A stretch of 61,347 nt of DNA from Rhodobacteraceae bacterium HLUCCO18 (GCA_001314805.1 LJSY01000024.1:1-61347), one strand, 5' to 3'. Positions 17,067 through 25,269 are shown, numbered from the stretch's first letter. Notes: generated by a model from the letters alone, not told the origin. A program made the numbers and translations.

Positions 17067-18452
17067 TTGTGCCTTGACATCACCCTGCCCCGCCGCCTCC
17101 TGTCGCTCGCCGCACTTCTGGGCGCGCTGGCGGCCTGCACTCCCGCCACGCCGACCGCGGGTATCGCCGAGCGGCGCGTAACCGACCTGCCCGGCGACAC
17201 GGTCGCGATGAACCGCTTCACCGCCGCACGGCCCAGTGCGCCCGGGCGCGGGAACGCCGCCATCGCCGCCGATTTCATCGATCTTTCCTTCGTCATGGAA
17301 TCGGGTCGGCCGATCCCGCAGATGACGCGCTTCGAAGGCCCCATCAGCGTCGCCGTCAACGGCACGCCGCCGCCCACGCTGATCCCTGATCTCGATGCGT
17401 TGATCGGGCGGCTCCGGCGCGAGGCTGGCATCGATATCGCACGCATCAGGGCATCGGACAGCCCGGCCTCGATCACCATCGAGACGCTGCCGCGCGCGCG
17501 CATGCAGCGGGTCGTGCCGCAGGCGGCCTGTTTCGTCGTGCCCCGCGTCAGTTCCTGGGCCGAGTTCCGGCGCGCGCGCGGCAGCCGCGATCTGGACTGG
17601 ACCACGCTGACGACCCGCGACCGGGTGGCCGTCTTCATCCCCTCCGACGTGGCACCGCAGGAGATCCGTGATTGCTTGCACGAGGAGGTGGCGCAGGCGC
17701 TGGGGCCGCTCAACGATCTCTACCGGCTGCCGGATTCGGTCTTCAACGACGACAATTTCCATGCCGTCCTGACCGGGTTCGACATGCTGATCCTGCGGAC
17801 CTATTACGACCCCGGGCTTGCCAACGGCATGACCCGCGAGGACGTGGCAGCCCGGCTGCCGGACATCCTTGCGCGGCTCAATCCCGGCGGCGGAGGTGGG
17901 GCCGGCGTCTCCGCGCGTGCGACCTCGCGGGCCTGGATCGACGCCATCCAGTCGGCGCTCGGGCCCAGCACCTCCGAAGCGGACCGGATCCGGGCCGCCG
18001 AACGGGCCGTGACCATCGCGCGCAATGCCGGCTGGCAGGACACGCGGCTGGGCTTTTCCTTTTTCGCGCTTGGGCGGCTTACCCTGTCGCGGGACGCCGA
18101 CCGGTCGGTGCAGGCCTTCCAGACCGCCGCGTCGATCTTCGAGCGCGTGGCGCCGGGCGGTATCCAGTCTGCCCATGTGGACATGCAGCTTGCGGCCTTC
18201 TCGCTTTCGGCGGGCCGCGCGGACGAGGCGCTGCGGCTGACCAGCCGGGCGCTTCCGGCGGCCACGCACGCGCAGAACGCGGCCCTTCTGGCCACGTTGC
18301 AGATGATCCGCGCCGAGGCACTCGACGATGTCGGGCGCGCCGCCGAGGCACGGGCGGTTCGCCTCGACAGTCTCGGCTGGGGCCGCTATGGCTTCGGCTC
18401 GAACGCGGCGGTGGGCGCGCGGCTGAGCGAGGTCGCAGCACTTTCGCCCTGA
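17067..18452 (+). CDS. DUF2927 lipoprotein with C-terminal helical-repeat region (second copy)
   Basis: 461 residues from a TTG start; GGAG lies 11 bases upstream. The signal peptide ends in LAAC, giving a lipoprotein. The DUF2927 core shows DCLHEEVAQALGPLND and VFNDDNFHAVLTGFDMLILR, matching the copy at 2764-3729 block by block. Unlike that copy it has an extra C-terminal region of about 150 residues made of paired helices (RAAERAVTIARNAGW and similar) resembling TPR repeats. It sits between moxR and its VWA partner, suggesting a periplasmic role linked to that system; function unknown. Confidence 0.8.
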   Translation: MCLDITLPRRLLSLAALLGALAACTPATPTAGIAERRVTDLPGDTVAMNRFTAARPSAPGRGNAAIAADFIDLSFVMESGRPIPQMTRFEGPISVAVNGTPPPTLIPDLDALIGRLRREAGIDIARIRASDSPASITIETLPRARMQRVVPQAACFVVPRVSSWAEFRRARGSRDLDWTTLTTRDRVAVFIPSDVAPQEIRDCLHEEVAQALGPLNDLYRLPDSVFNDDNFHAVLTGFDMLILRTYYDPGLANGMTREDVAARLPDILARLNPGGGGGAGVSARATSRAWIDAIQSALGPSTSEADRIRAAERAVTIARNAGWQDTRLGFSFFALGRLTLSRDADRSVQAFQTAASIFERVAPGGIQSAHVDMQLAAFSLSAGRADEALRLTSRALPAATHAQNAALLATLQMIRAEALDDVGRAAEARAVRLDSLGWGRYGFGSNAAVGARLSEVAALSP

Positions 18453-18470
18453 GGCGAGGCGGGGACGCAT

Positions 18471-18635
18471 ATGCTCAACATCATCGGTGCGCTGGCAGGT
18501 CTCGGCCTCGGGCTGATCGTGGCGCGGCGCAAGGGCGGCAACAGGCTCGACATGGCGCAATACGCGGCCGTCTTCGCCATCATCGGCTTCCTGCTGGGCA
18601 CGCTCGCGATGCTCCTTGTCCCCGCCCCTGGCTGA
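18471..18635 (+). CDS. Small two-helix membrane protein (54 aa)
   Basis: Fifty-four residues with two hydrophobic segments (IIGALAGLGLGLIVARR and AVFAIIGFLLGTLAMLLV) joined by a basic loop, so a helical hairpin in the membrane. GAGGCGGGG precedes the ATG. It begins 18 bases after the DUF2927 stop and is followed immediately by the double palindrome, so it is the last gene before that element. Function unknown. Codon use is like its neighbours. Confidence 0.65.
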   Translation: MLNIIGALAGLGLGLIVARRKGGNRLDMAQYAAVFAIIGFLLGTLAMLLVPAPG

Positions 18636-18636
18636 G

Positions 18637-18685
18637 CGCGTCAGAAAAGCCGGCTTTTCTGACGCGGAAAATTCGAATTTTCCGC
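18637..18685. repeat. Double-palindrome intercistronic element, copy 1
   Basis: Two perfect palindromes in tandem. The first (18637-18666, 30 bases) is centred on GCCGGC with flanking AAAA/TTTT; the second (18664-18685, 22 bases) is centred on TTCGAA with AAAA/TTTT flanks. They overlap by three bases. It starts two bases after the small membrane protein stop and lies before the VWA gene. The same pair, in the same order relative to transcription, occurs at 38072-38115. Confidence 0.85.
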
Positions 18686-18769
18686 TCCACCGCCCGCCCG
18701 TCTCGCGCCCCCCTCGGGGCCGCGACGTTCCCCATTTCCTCGACCGCCCGACTGCCCTATCCTGCGTCC

Positions 18770-19954
18770 ATGTTCCTGCCCTTTTTCGACGCCCTGCGTC
18801 GTGCGCGCATCCCCGTGAGCCTCCGCGAGTACCTCGCCTTCATCGAGGGTGTGTCGGCCGGTCTGGTGACCTATGACGTGGACGGGTTCTACTACCTCGC
18901 CCGCGCCGCCATGGTGAAGGACGAGCGTCACCTCGACCGGTTCGATCAGGCCTTCGCCCATGTCTTCGGCGGGCTCGAGCAGATCACGGCCGAGGACGTG
19001 CTGGAGGCGACCGAAATCCCCGCCGAATGGCTGGAGAAGCTTGCCGAAAAGCACCTGTCCGAGGCGGAGCGCGCCGAGATCGAGGCCATGGGCGGATTCG
19101 ACAGGCTGATGGAGGCGCTGCGCAAGCGGCTGGAGGATCAGAAGGGCCGCCACGAGGGTGGATCGAAATGGATCGGCACCGCCGGCACTTCACCCTTCGG
19201 CGCCTATGGCTACAACCCCGAGGGCGTGCGCATCGGCCAGAACGAGAGCCGCCATCGCCGCGCGGTCAAGGTCTGGGACAAGCGCGCGTTCCGCAACCTC
19301 GACGACAGCATCGAGCTGGGAACGCGCAACATCAAGGTCGCGATGAAGCGCCTGCGCCAATGGGCGCGGGACGGCGCGGCGGAGGAGCTGGACCTCGACG
19401 GCACGATCCGTGCGACGGCAGAGCATGGCTATCTCGACGTCAAGACCCGGCCCGAGCGGCGCAACGCGGTCAAGGTGATCCTGTTTCTCGACGTGGGCGG
19501 GTCCATGGACGACCACGTGAAAATTGTAGAAGAACTCTTCTCCGCCGCCCGCGCGGAGTTCAAGCATCTGGAATACTACTACTTCCACAACTGCCTGTAC
19601 GAAGGCGTCTGGCGCGACAATCGCAGGCGGTGGACCGAAACCGTCCCGACCCATGAGGTGATGAACACCTACGGGCCGGACTACAAATGCATCTTCGTCG
19701 GCGACGCCTCGATGAGCCCCTACGAGATCGCCTTCGCCGGCGGCGCCAACGAGCACTGGAACGCGGAGCCGGGACAGGTCTGGCTGGAACGCGCGCGCGC
19801 GCAATGGCCCGACCACCTGTGGATCAACCCGGTGGCGGAGCGCTACTGGGATTACACGCAGTCGATCGGCATGATCCGCCAGATCTTCGAGAACCGGATG
19901 GTGCCGATGACGCTGGAGGGCATTGACCGCGGCATGCGGGTGCTGGGACGGTGA
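18770..19954 (+). CDS. CoxE-like VWA domain protein, predicted MoxR partner
   Basis: 394 residues. The N-terminal half is helical (FFDALRRARIPVSLREYLAF at the start). The C-terminal half is a von Willebrand A domain with the metal-site-like motif FLDVGGSMDDH near residue 245; the canonical DxSxS is here DVGGS, with Gly where the first Ser normally sits. Members accompany MoxR ATPases and act in maturation of metalloenzymes such as CO dehydrogenase. The upstream MoxR at 15601 is the likely partner. Overlaps the P450 start by four bases. Confidence 0.87.
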   Translation: MFLPFFDALRRARIPVSLREYLAFIEGVSAGLVTYDVDGFYYLARAAMVKDERHLDRFDQAFAHVFGGLEQITAEDVLEATEIPAEWLEKLAEKHLSEAERAEIEAMGGFDRLMEALRKRLEDQKGRHEGGSKWIGTAGTSPFGAYGYNPEGVRIGQNESRHRRAVKVWDKRAFRNLDDSIELGTRNIKVAMKRLRQWARDGAAEELDLDGTIRATAEHGYLDVKTRPERRNAVKVILFLDVGGSMDDHVKIVEELFSAARAEFKHLEYYYFHNCLYEGVWRDNRRRWTETVPTHEVMNTYGPDYKCIFVGDASMSPYEIAFAGGANEHWNAEPGQVWLERARAQWPDHLWINPVAERYWDYTQSIGMIRQIFENRMVPMTLEGIDRGMRVLGR

Positions 19955-21120
19955 GGGCCGTGAGCGTTGCGCCCGATATCGACATCGATCCCGTGGCCTT
20001 CCGGGCCGATCCCTACCCTGATCTCGCCCGGCTGCGCGCCGAGGCGCCGGTCGCCCGTGTCCCGGCTCTCGGCGGTGCCGTCCTGTTGACCAGACGGGCC
20101 GATATCCACCGCGAGGAGAAGCGCATCGACGTTCTGTCCTCGCGCCAGCCCGATGGGCTGATGACCCGGCTGATGGGCGAGAACCTGATGCGTCGCGACG
20201 GCGCGGCGCATCTGAGCGAACGCCGCGCGCTCTTCCCGGCGCTGAGCCCGCGCACCGTCAGGGACACCTGGGCCCCGCTCTTCCGCGAGAAGACCGGCGC
20301 CATCCTCGACGCGCTGGCCCCACGGGGCGAAGCCGATCTCGTGCGCGACTACGCCATGCCGGTGTCGGCCGAGGCATTGAAGCTGATCACCGGACTGACA
20401 AACATGGCGGCCGCCGAAATGGACCGCGTGAGCCAGGGCATGATCGACGGCTGCGCGAACTACGCGGGCGACCCGCGGGTCGAGGCCACCTGCCACGACT
20501 GCACCGCCTCCATCGACCGGCATATCGACGCGATGCTGCCAGCGCTCAGGGCCGCGCCGGACATGTCAGCCATTTCCGTCATGGACCGCGCAGGCCTCGG
20601 GCGCGACCGGATCTCGGCCAACACCAAGCTCATCATCTCCGGCGGGCAGAACGAGCCGCGTGACGCCATCGCGGGCGCGGCCTGGGCGGTGCTGAGCCAC
20701 CCGGAGGTGCGCTGCGCCACGCGCACGGGCCGCCTCGGCTGGGACGCAGTCTTTGCCGAATACGCCCGTTGGATCAGCCCCATCGGCATGTCCCCGCGCG
20801 AGGTCGCGCGCGCCGACACCGTGGCGGGCGTGCACCTGATCCCCGGAACCCGCGTCTTCCTGATGTTCGGCTCGGCCAACCGCGACGAAGACTGGTTCGA
20901 CGCGCCCGAGCGCTTCGATCCGTGGCGCGACACCGGTCCCGCCATCCCCTTCGGCGCAGGCCCGCATTTCTGCGCGGGCGCGGCGGCCTCGCGGTGCCTG
21001 ATCGCGGACGTGGCCCTGCCGATGCTGTTCGAGCGCCTGCCGGACCTCGCGCTTGCCGGGGACGCGCCCTTCGCCGGCTGGGCCTTTCGTGGGCCGCTGC
21101 GCGTGCCGGTCACCTGGTAG
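19951..21120 (+). CDS. Cytochrome P450
   Basis: 389 residues, typical for soluble bacterial P450s. The heme-thiolate loop is FGAGPHFCAGAAASR with axial Cys341. The I-helix segment is IISGGQNEPRD (about 228-238): the usual acid-Thr pair is replaced by Glu-Pro, as in some proteobacterial P450s, which may alter oxygen activation. Substrate unknown and no ferredoxin gene is adjacent. The GTG start overlaps the VWA stop (GTGA); a second GTG lies at 19960. Confidence 0.88.
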   Translation: MRAVSVAPDIDIDPVAFRADPYPDLARLRAEAPVARVPALGGAVLLTRRADIHREEKRIDVLSSRQPDGLMTRLMGENLMRRDGAAHLSERRALFPALSPRTVRDTWAPLFREKTGAILDALAPRGEADLVRDYAMPVSAEALKLITGLTNMAAAEMDRVSQGMIDGCANYAGDPRVEATCHDCTASIDRHIDAMLPALRAAPDMSAISVMDRAGLGRDRISANTKLIISGGQNEPRDAIAGAAWAVLSHPEVRCATRTGRLGWDAVFAEYARWISPIGMSPREVARADTVAGVHLIPGTRVFLMFGSANRDEDWFDAPERFDPWRDTGPAIPFGAGPHFCAGAAASRCLIADVALPMLFERLPDLALAGDAPFAGWAFRGPLRVPVTW

Positions 21121-21138
21121 GCCGGGGGGCCTGCAACG

Positions 21139-21168
21139 AAAAACCGCGCCCCGGGGCTCGGGGCGCGG
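21139..21168 (-). terminator. Intrinsic terminator of the VPLPA-CTERM gene
   Basis: Perfect nine-base stem CCGCGCCCC (21144-21152) with GGGGCGCGG (21160-21168). On the minus strand the stem is followed by TTTTT. It also lies 23 bases after the P450 stop, so the hairpin may help end that plus-strand transcript. Confidence 0.85.
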
Positions 21169-21207
21169 CTGTCATCGTAGCACTGGGTGTAGCGCAGAGT
21201 TCCCGGA

Positions 21208-21858
21208 TCAGGCCATCTTGCGACGGCGGCGTGCCACCACAAGCGCCCCGAGCCCGGTGCCCAGCAAGAGCACGCCCGCCGGAAGCGGTACGGGCGTGGC
21301 CGTCAGAAGGTCTTGGTTCGTCTTGGACATGAAGTACGAGATGCGATAATTCTCCTCGGTGCCGAGATTGTGCAGCCAGTGATTGGCCAGACGCGTCACA
21401 TCGTGGTTGCGCGACGCCTCGAAGATGCCGTTGCGCACGTTGAACGGATCGTCGAGGCTCTCGTACACGATCTCCCAGATCGCCACCTGGAAGGCCGCGC
21501 CCTCGGTGGGCGTGTCGACCTTGTGATAGAAGCTGGTGAACAGCCGGTTCAGCAGGCTTGCCCGCGCGTCGCCCAACGGGTTCGATGCCGTGTGATAGGT
21601 GACGCGGTTCCCGACATGCTGCGCGATGTCGAAGCACCAGGCGACAATCTCGTTGACGTGGTCGGTCATGCGGAACGGACCGGCGAGCACATTCGTGGCA
21701 CTCCGGCCCGGCCCTTCGATCCGGACGCGTTCCGACAGGTTGGGCGAGCCGAACGGGCTTGACGCCGTCGTATAGTCCAGCCGCACCGTGGAGGCCGACG
21801 CCGAGACGCCGGTCAGCGCGACCAGGGATACCGCCGCGGCGGCAAGAAAACGCTTCAT
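21208..21858 (-). CDS. VPLPA-CTERM sorted extracellular protein
   Basis: 216 residues. The signal peptide is MKRFLAAAAVSLVALTGVSA. The C-terminus carries the sorting signal VPLPAGVLLLGTGLGALVV followed by a basic ARRRRK cluster, the substrate tag of a dedicated exosortase. The mature part is unrecognised, with WCFDIAQHVG and FQVAIWEIVYE segments seen in several CTERM proteins. Probably exported and attached or released at the cell surface. The sorting enzyme is not in this window. Start chosen at the signal peptide Met; upstream in-frame sequence lacks Shine-Dalgarno support. Confidence 0.83.
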   Translation of the reverse strand: MKRFLAAAAVSLVALTGVSASASTVRLDYTTASSPFGSPNLSERVRIEGPGRSATNVLAGPFRMTDHVNEIVAWCFDIAQHVGNRVTYHTASNPLGDARASLLNRLFTSFYHKVDTPTEGAAFQVAIWEIVYESLDDPFNVRNGIFEASRNHDVTRLANHWLHNLGTEENYRISYFMSKTNQDLLTATPVPLPAGVLLLGTGLGALVVARRRRKMA

Positions 21859-22152
21859 GACAAACCCTCCGAACAAGGAAGCGAACGTTAAATATGGCGG
21901 AACTTGGTCAGACGCGCTGTCGGAAGGCCAGCGAAACCACTGTTTCCGGGTTGAAAACCAGCGCCACATGAGACCGTAACATACGGTTTTTTATGTGAAA
22001 TAGAGATGATTTCCCCACGGGAAACACTTCGTTCCGCGCCAGGTTTCTGCCATATTCGACCACATTCCCGCCATGTTCGGCCGTCGCGGCATCTTCCCGC
22101 TATCCCCCGTTTTTCCATTGCCCGTCCGGCAACGCGGCCCCATATCCCGCAC
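21859..22152. promoter_or_regulatory. Divergent region between CTERM protein and M48 protease
   Basis: About 294 bases, more A/T-rich than the surroundings. ACCGTA-ACA-TACGGT at 21973-21987 is a perfect interrupted palindrome followed by TTTTTT; it may be a dimer-binding operator. I see no gene in it. Both flanking promoters should lie here. Confidence 0.4.
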
Positions 22153-22851
22153 ATGCTGAAGTTCACGCCCCTTATCCTGGCCATCCTTTACGCGCTCGCG
22201 ATGTACCAGTTCTCCAGCTGGCGCACGCGGCGCGAGCTCGATGAGAAGTCCACCGAACTGGCCGATGCAACGCTGAAATCGCTGACCGACCGGATGGCGA
22301 CGGCGCTGGGGGTGGAGCGGATTCGCGTCAATCTCTACGAGGTGGACGTGGTCAACGGGCTGGCCGCGCCCGACGGACGGATCTTCCTGACCCGTGGCTT
22401 CTACGAGAAATACCGGCGCGGCGAGGTGACGGCCGAGGAATTGTCCAGCGTCATCGCCCACGAGTTGGGCCATGTGGCGCTGGGCCACACGCGGCGGCGG
22501 ATGATCGACTTTTCCGGCCAGAACGCGATCCGCGTGGCGCTGGCGAGCGTCCTGGGCCGGATATTGCCCGGTCTGGGCGTCTGGATCGCCAATATGCTGA
22601 CGACGCTTCTGGCCGCACGGCTGAGCCGTCAGGACGAATACGAGGCCGACGCCTATGCCTCCGCGCTGCTGGTGAAATCGGGGATCGGCACGGCGCCGCA
22701 AAAAGCCCTGTTTTCCAAGCTCGAGGGGCTGACGGGCATGGGCGGGCGCGGCATGCCGGTCTGGCTGATGAGCCACCCCAAAAGCGAGGAACGCATTGCG
22801 GCGATCGAGGCGCTGGAGGCGCGCTGGTCGCGCGAATTGCCCAGGGACTAG
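22153..22851 (+). CDS. M48 family zinc metalloprotease
   Basis: 232 residues. N-terminal membrane anchor (FTPLILAILYALAMYQF). The catalytic HELGH lies at residues 103-107, with the third zinc ligand in DEYEADAYA near 158, as in the HtpX/Oma1/BepA family. A second hydrophobic stretch (VLGRILPGLGVWIANMLTTLL) lies between them. Probably membrane-bound and removing damaged envelope proteins. The start ATG 22153 lacks a strong Shine-Dalgarno. Ends four bases past the convergent PIN gene's stop. Confidence 0.88.
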   Translation: MLKFTPLILAILYALAMYQFSSWRTRRELDEKSTELADATLKSLTDRMATALGVERIRVNLYEVDVVNGLAAPDGRIFLTRGFYEKYRRGEVTAEELSSVIAHELGHVALGHTRRRMIDFSGQNAIRVALASVLGRILPGLGVWIANMLTTLLAARLSRQDEYEADAYASALLVKSGIGTAPQKALFSKLEGLTGMGGRGMPVWLMSHPKSEERIAAIEALEARWSRELPRD

Positions 22852-23405
22852 CGGGTCAGCGCGCGGCCCAGCCGCGGCAGGCGCGCGCGCTTCAGCAGAT
22901 CCCTCAGCGGCAGCGTGGCGCCCGACAGGCGTTCCGCCTCGGCATGGACGTCGCGCACCACGCCCTCGACCGCCTCAGGGCGTGACGCGAGCAGCCCCAG
23001 CAAGAACGGGTCGGGATGCACGGCCACAAGGCCAAGGGGCGCAAGCTCCCGGCGCGGGAAATCGCGCAGGTTCATCGTGACGATGCCCTCGGCGCCGGCC
23101 GCTCGCGCCGTGGCCAGAACGTGGATATCCGCGGGGTCGGGCAGCCAGAGGGCGGCCTCGTCGGCGGGGTCGTGCTCCATCCGGGTCCGGGCGAAGCGGG
23201 CGGCAAGGCGTGCGGTCTGGCCACGCGCAAGCGCGGCGTCCCCCGGCCCGCCCTGCCGCCCGGCGGTGCGCACCCATTCCTCGGCGATCCGCGGCGACCA
23301 TGCGGGCTCGTACAGGCCACGCGCCGCGCAACCGATCAGGATCTCGCGCAGGACGGTGGGATAGAGCACGCAAGCGTCGAGAACCCAGATCGGTTCCCGG
23401 GTCAT
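22848..23405 (-). CDS. RSP_2648-type PIN domain protein
   Basis: 185 residues. PIN acidic residues are visible in VLDACVLYP (near 8) and LPDPADIHVLATARA (near 90), with MNLRDFP after it. PIN domains are metal-dependent ribonucleases. There is no antitoxin-sized gene beside it; instead its start overlaps the rlmI stop by four bases (ATGA), so it looks like part of an RNA-modification unit rather than a VapBC toxin. The target RNA is unknown. Its stop overlaps the M48 gene end by four bases. Confidence 0.82.
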   Translation of the reverse strand: MTREPIWVLDACVLYPTVLREILIGCAARGLYEPAWSPRIAEEWVRTAGRQGGPGDAALARGQTARLAARFARTRMEHDPADEAALWLPDPADIHVLATARAAGAEGIVTMNLRDFPRRELAPLGLVAVHPDPFLLGLLASRPEAVEGVVRDVHAEAERLSGATLPLRDLLKRARLPRLGRALTR

Positions 23406-24604
23406 GGCATCAGCCGGAAGCCCAGCACCTTGAGATAGCCCGTCTCGGTCAGCGCGGGATGCTGCGGATGGTCGGGCCCGGCAAACCCGGTATGGATCAG
23501 CCGCGGATCGCGCCCGGCCCGGCCCAGCCCGCGCAGGCAGGCGGCGCGGAACTTTTCCAGATCCGCGGCATGCGAGCAGGAACAGAGGATCGCGATACCG
23601 CCGGGCGTCACCAGATCGGCGGCAAGCCGGGCCACGCGCTCATAAGCGCGCAAGCCCTGTTGCAGCGCCTGTTTCGATGGGGCGAAGGCGGGCGGGTCGC
23701 AGATCACGACGTCGAAGCGCGCACCCTCCTCCGCCAGCGCGGCCATCGTGTCGAACGCGTCGCCCGCGCGCGTCTCGAACCGGTCGGCCACGCCCGAAGC
23801 CTCGGCGCCCTCCCGGGCGAGTTCCAGCGCGGGTGTCGAGGCATCGACCGCCAGCGCCGAAGCCGCGCCATGGGCAAGGCAGGCCAGCGCGAAGCCCCCC
23901 ACATGGGAGAACACGTCGAGCACGCGCGCGCTCTGCGCAAGCCGCGCGGCGAAGGCGTGGTTGGGCCGCTGGTCGAAGAACAGCCCCGTCTTCTGCCCGC
24001 CCATCACGTCCGCCTTGTAGACGGCGCCGTTCATCGGCACGTCGAGCGGGCCCTCGGGCGCATCGCCCAGAAGGATGGCCATCTCCTCGGCCAGCCCCTC
24101 GGCGGCGCGGGCGCGCGAGGTGGCGTTCTTGACGATGGATCTGGCCCCGGTCTGCGCCTGCAGAAGCGCCGCGAGGCTGTCGAGCCGCTCCTCCAGCCAG
24201 ACGGCGTTGGGCTGCATCACGAGCGTGTCGCCGAAACGGTCCACGATGAGACCCGGCAACCCGTCGCCCTCGGCATGAACCAGCCGGTAGAAGGGCGCCT
24301 CATGGGTTCGCGCGCGCAGGTCCAGCGCGGCCTTCAGCTTCGCGCCGAGCCAGTCGTCGTCGATCAGGGCATCCGTGTCCCGGTCCAGCATCCGGAACCC
24401 AATGCGCGCCTCCACCGTGGCCACGCCCACGCCCAGCGGCGCGCGTTCCGCATCCTCGAGAATGACCAGCAAGCCCGGCGCGATGTTGCGCGACCGCCGG
24501 TCGAGCACGAGATCATCGGCCCAGGCCCAGGGATGGCCATGGCGGATGCGGCGCGCGTCGACCTTGGGCTTGAGCCTCAGAACGGGGAAAGGGGATGCCT
24601 GCAT
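23402..24604 (-). CDS. rlmI: Class I SAM-dependent rRNA methyltransferase, RlmI family
   Basis: 400 residues. N-terminal PUA domain (RIRHGHPWAWADDLV), a middle domain, then the Rossmann methyltransferase with VLDVFSHVGGFALACLAHGA (SAM loop) and the CDPPAFAPSK catalytic motif. The E. coli homologue makes m5C1962 in 23S rRNA. The conserved FFDQRPN segment near 225 supports the family. The downstream PIN gene overlaps its stop, so the two are co-expressed. Confidence 0.88.
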   Translation of the reverse strand: MQASPFPVLRLKPKVDARRIRHGHPWAWADDLVLDRRSRNIAPGLLVILEDAERAPLGVGVATVEARIGFRMLDRDTDALIDDDWLGAKLKAALDLRARTHEAPFYRLVHAEGDGLPGLIVDRFGDTLVMQPNAVWLEERLDSLAALLQAQTGARSIVKNATSRARAAEGLAEEMAILLGDAPEGPLDVPMNGAVYKADVMGGQKTGLFFDQRPNHAFAARLAQSARVLDVFSHVGGFALACLAHGAASALAVDASTPALELAREGAEASGVADRFETRAGDAFDTMAALAEEGARFDVVICDPPAFAPSKQALQQGLRAYERVARLAADLVTPGGIAILCSCSHAADLEKFRAACLRGLGRAGRDPRLIHTGFAGPDHPQHPALTETGYLKVLGFRLMP

Positions 24605-24642
24605 GGCACCCCCTTACGCCTGTCTTCAGCGCTGGAAAAGGG

Positions 24643-25269
24643 TCAGATCGCGGACTGTGCCGCAAGCAGTGTCGTCGGCCGCGCACCGGGGAACGTGCCC
24701 TGCACCCAGCCGACCAGCTGTTCTGTGATCCGGCTGCGCTGGGTGATACCCTGCCGCGTCGCCTCCACGGCCTGCCGCCCACCCAGGGCGCGGAAGGTCA
24801 GGTCCACGGGCTGCGGGCCGGACAGGAGCGCGCCGGTCTCGGCGTGGCGCACCACGTAGACGAATTCGATCTCGTGCTGGCCGCCGGTCGTGTAACGCGC
24901 CCGCTCGGTCAGGGCATGGAAACGCGTGACCTCGACGACCACCTGCACCGGAATATCGCCATTCATGGAGGACAGCGCCGGTTCGAGCGCGCCCCGCATG
25001 ATGTCTTCCACCTGGGCATAACGGTCGCCCGGCCCATCCTCTCGCCACACGATATCGGCACGTGGCTTGAACCCGTGCGCCTCGGACACGACCAGAGTGC
25101 GCGGCACATTCACCACCAGGTCGGCCAAAGCCCAGTTCTGACGCGGTCCGTCGGCGACCGGTCCGATGTCGAGCCCGATGTTGCGCGACACGTCGGTCGT
25201 GGGCGTGCAGCCCGCAACGACCAGCGCCGCAAGCCCCAGAAGGGCGTAGAAAAAACGTCTCATGTACAT
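24643..25269 (-). CDS. Conserved lipoprotein of unknown function
   Basis: 208 residues. A basic N-terminus and hydrophobic stretch end in lipobox VAGC (Cys about 21). The mature part is soluble and beta-rich (IPVQVVVEVTRFHALTER; HEIEFVYVVRHAETGALL). Possibly the DUF6778-type family restricted to Rhodobacteraceae, but I am not certain. AGGTGAG five bases upstream supports ATG 25269 over the ATG two codons later. It stands alone between rlmI and the aldolase gene. Confidence 0.68.
   Translation of the reverse strand: MYMRRFFYALLGLAALVVAGCTPTTDVSRNIGLDIGPVADGPRQNWALADLVVNVPRTLVVSEAHGFKPRADIVWREDGPGDRYAQVEDIMRGALEPALSSMNGDIPVQVVVEVTRFHALTERARYTTGGQHEIEFVYVVRHAETGALLSGPQPVDLTFRALGGRQAVEATRQGITQRSRITEQLVGWVQGTFPGARPTTLLAAQSAI

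Noticed and set aside
22848-23405. PIN gene as half of a toxin-antitoxin pair
   Set aside because: No antitoxin-sized gene on either side; it overlaps rlmI instead.
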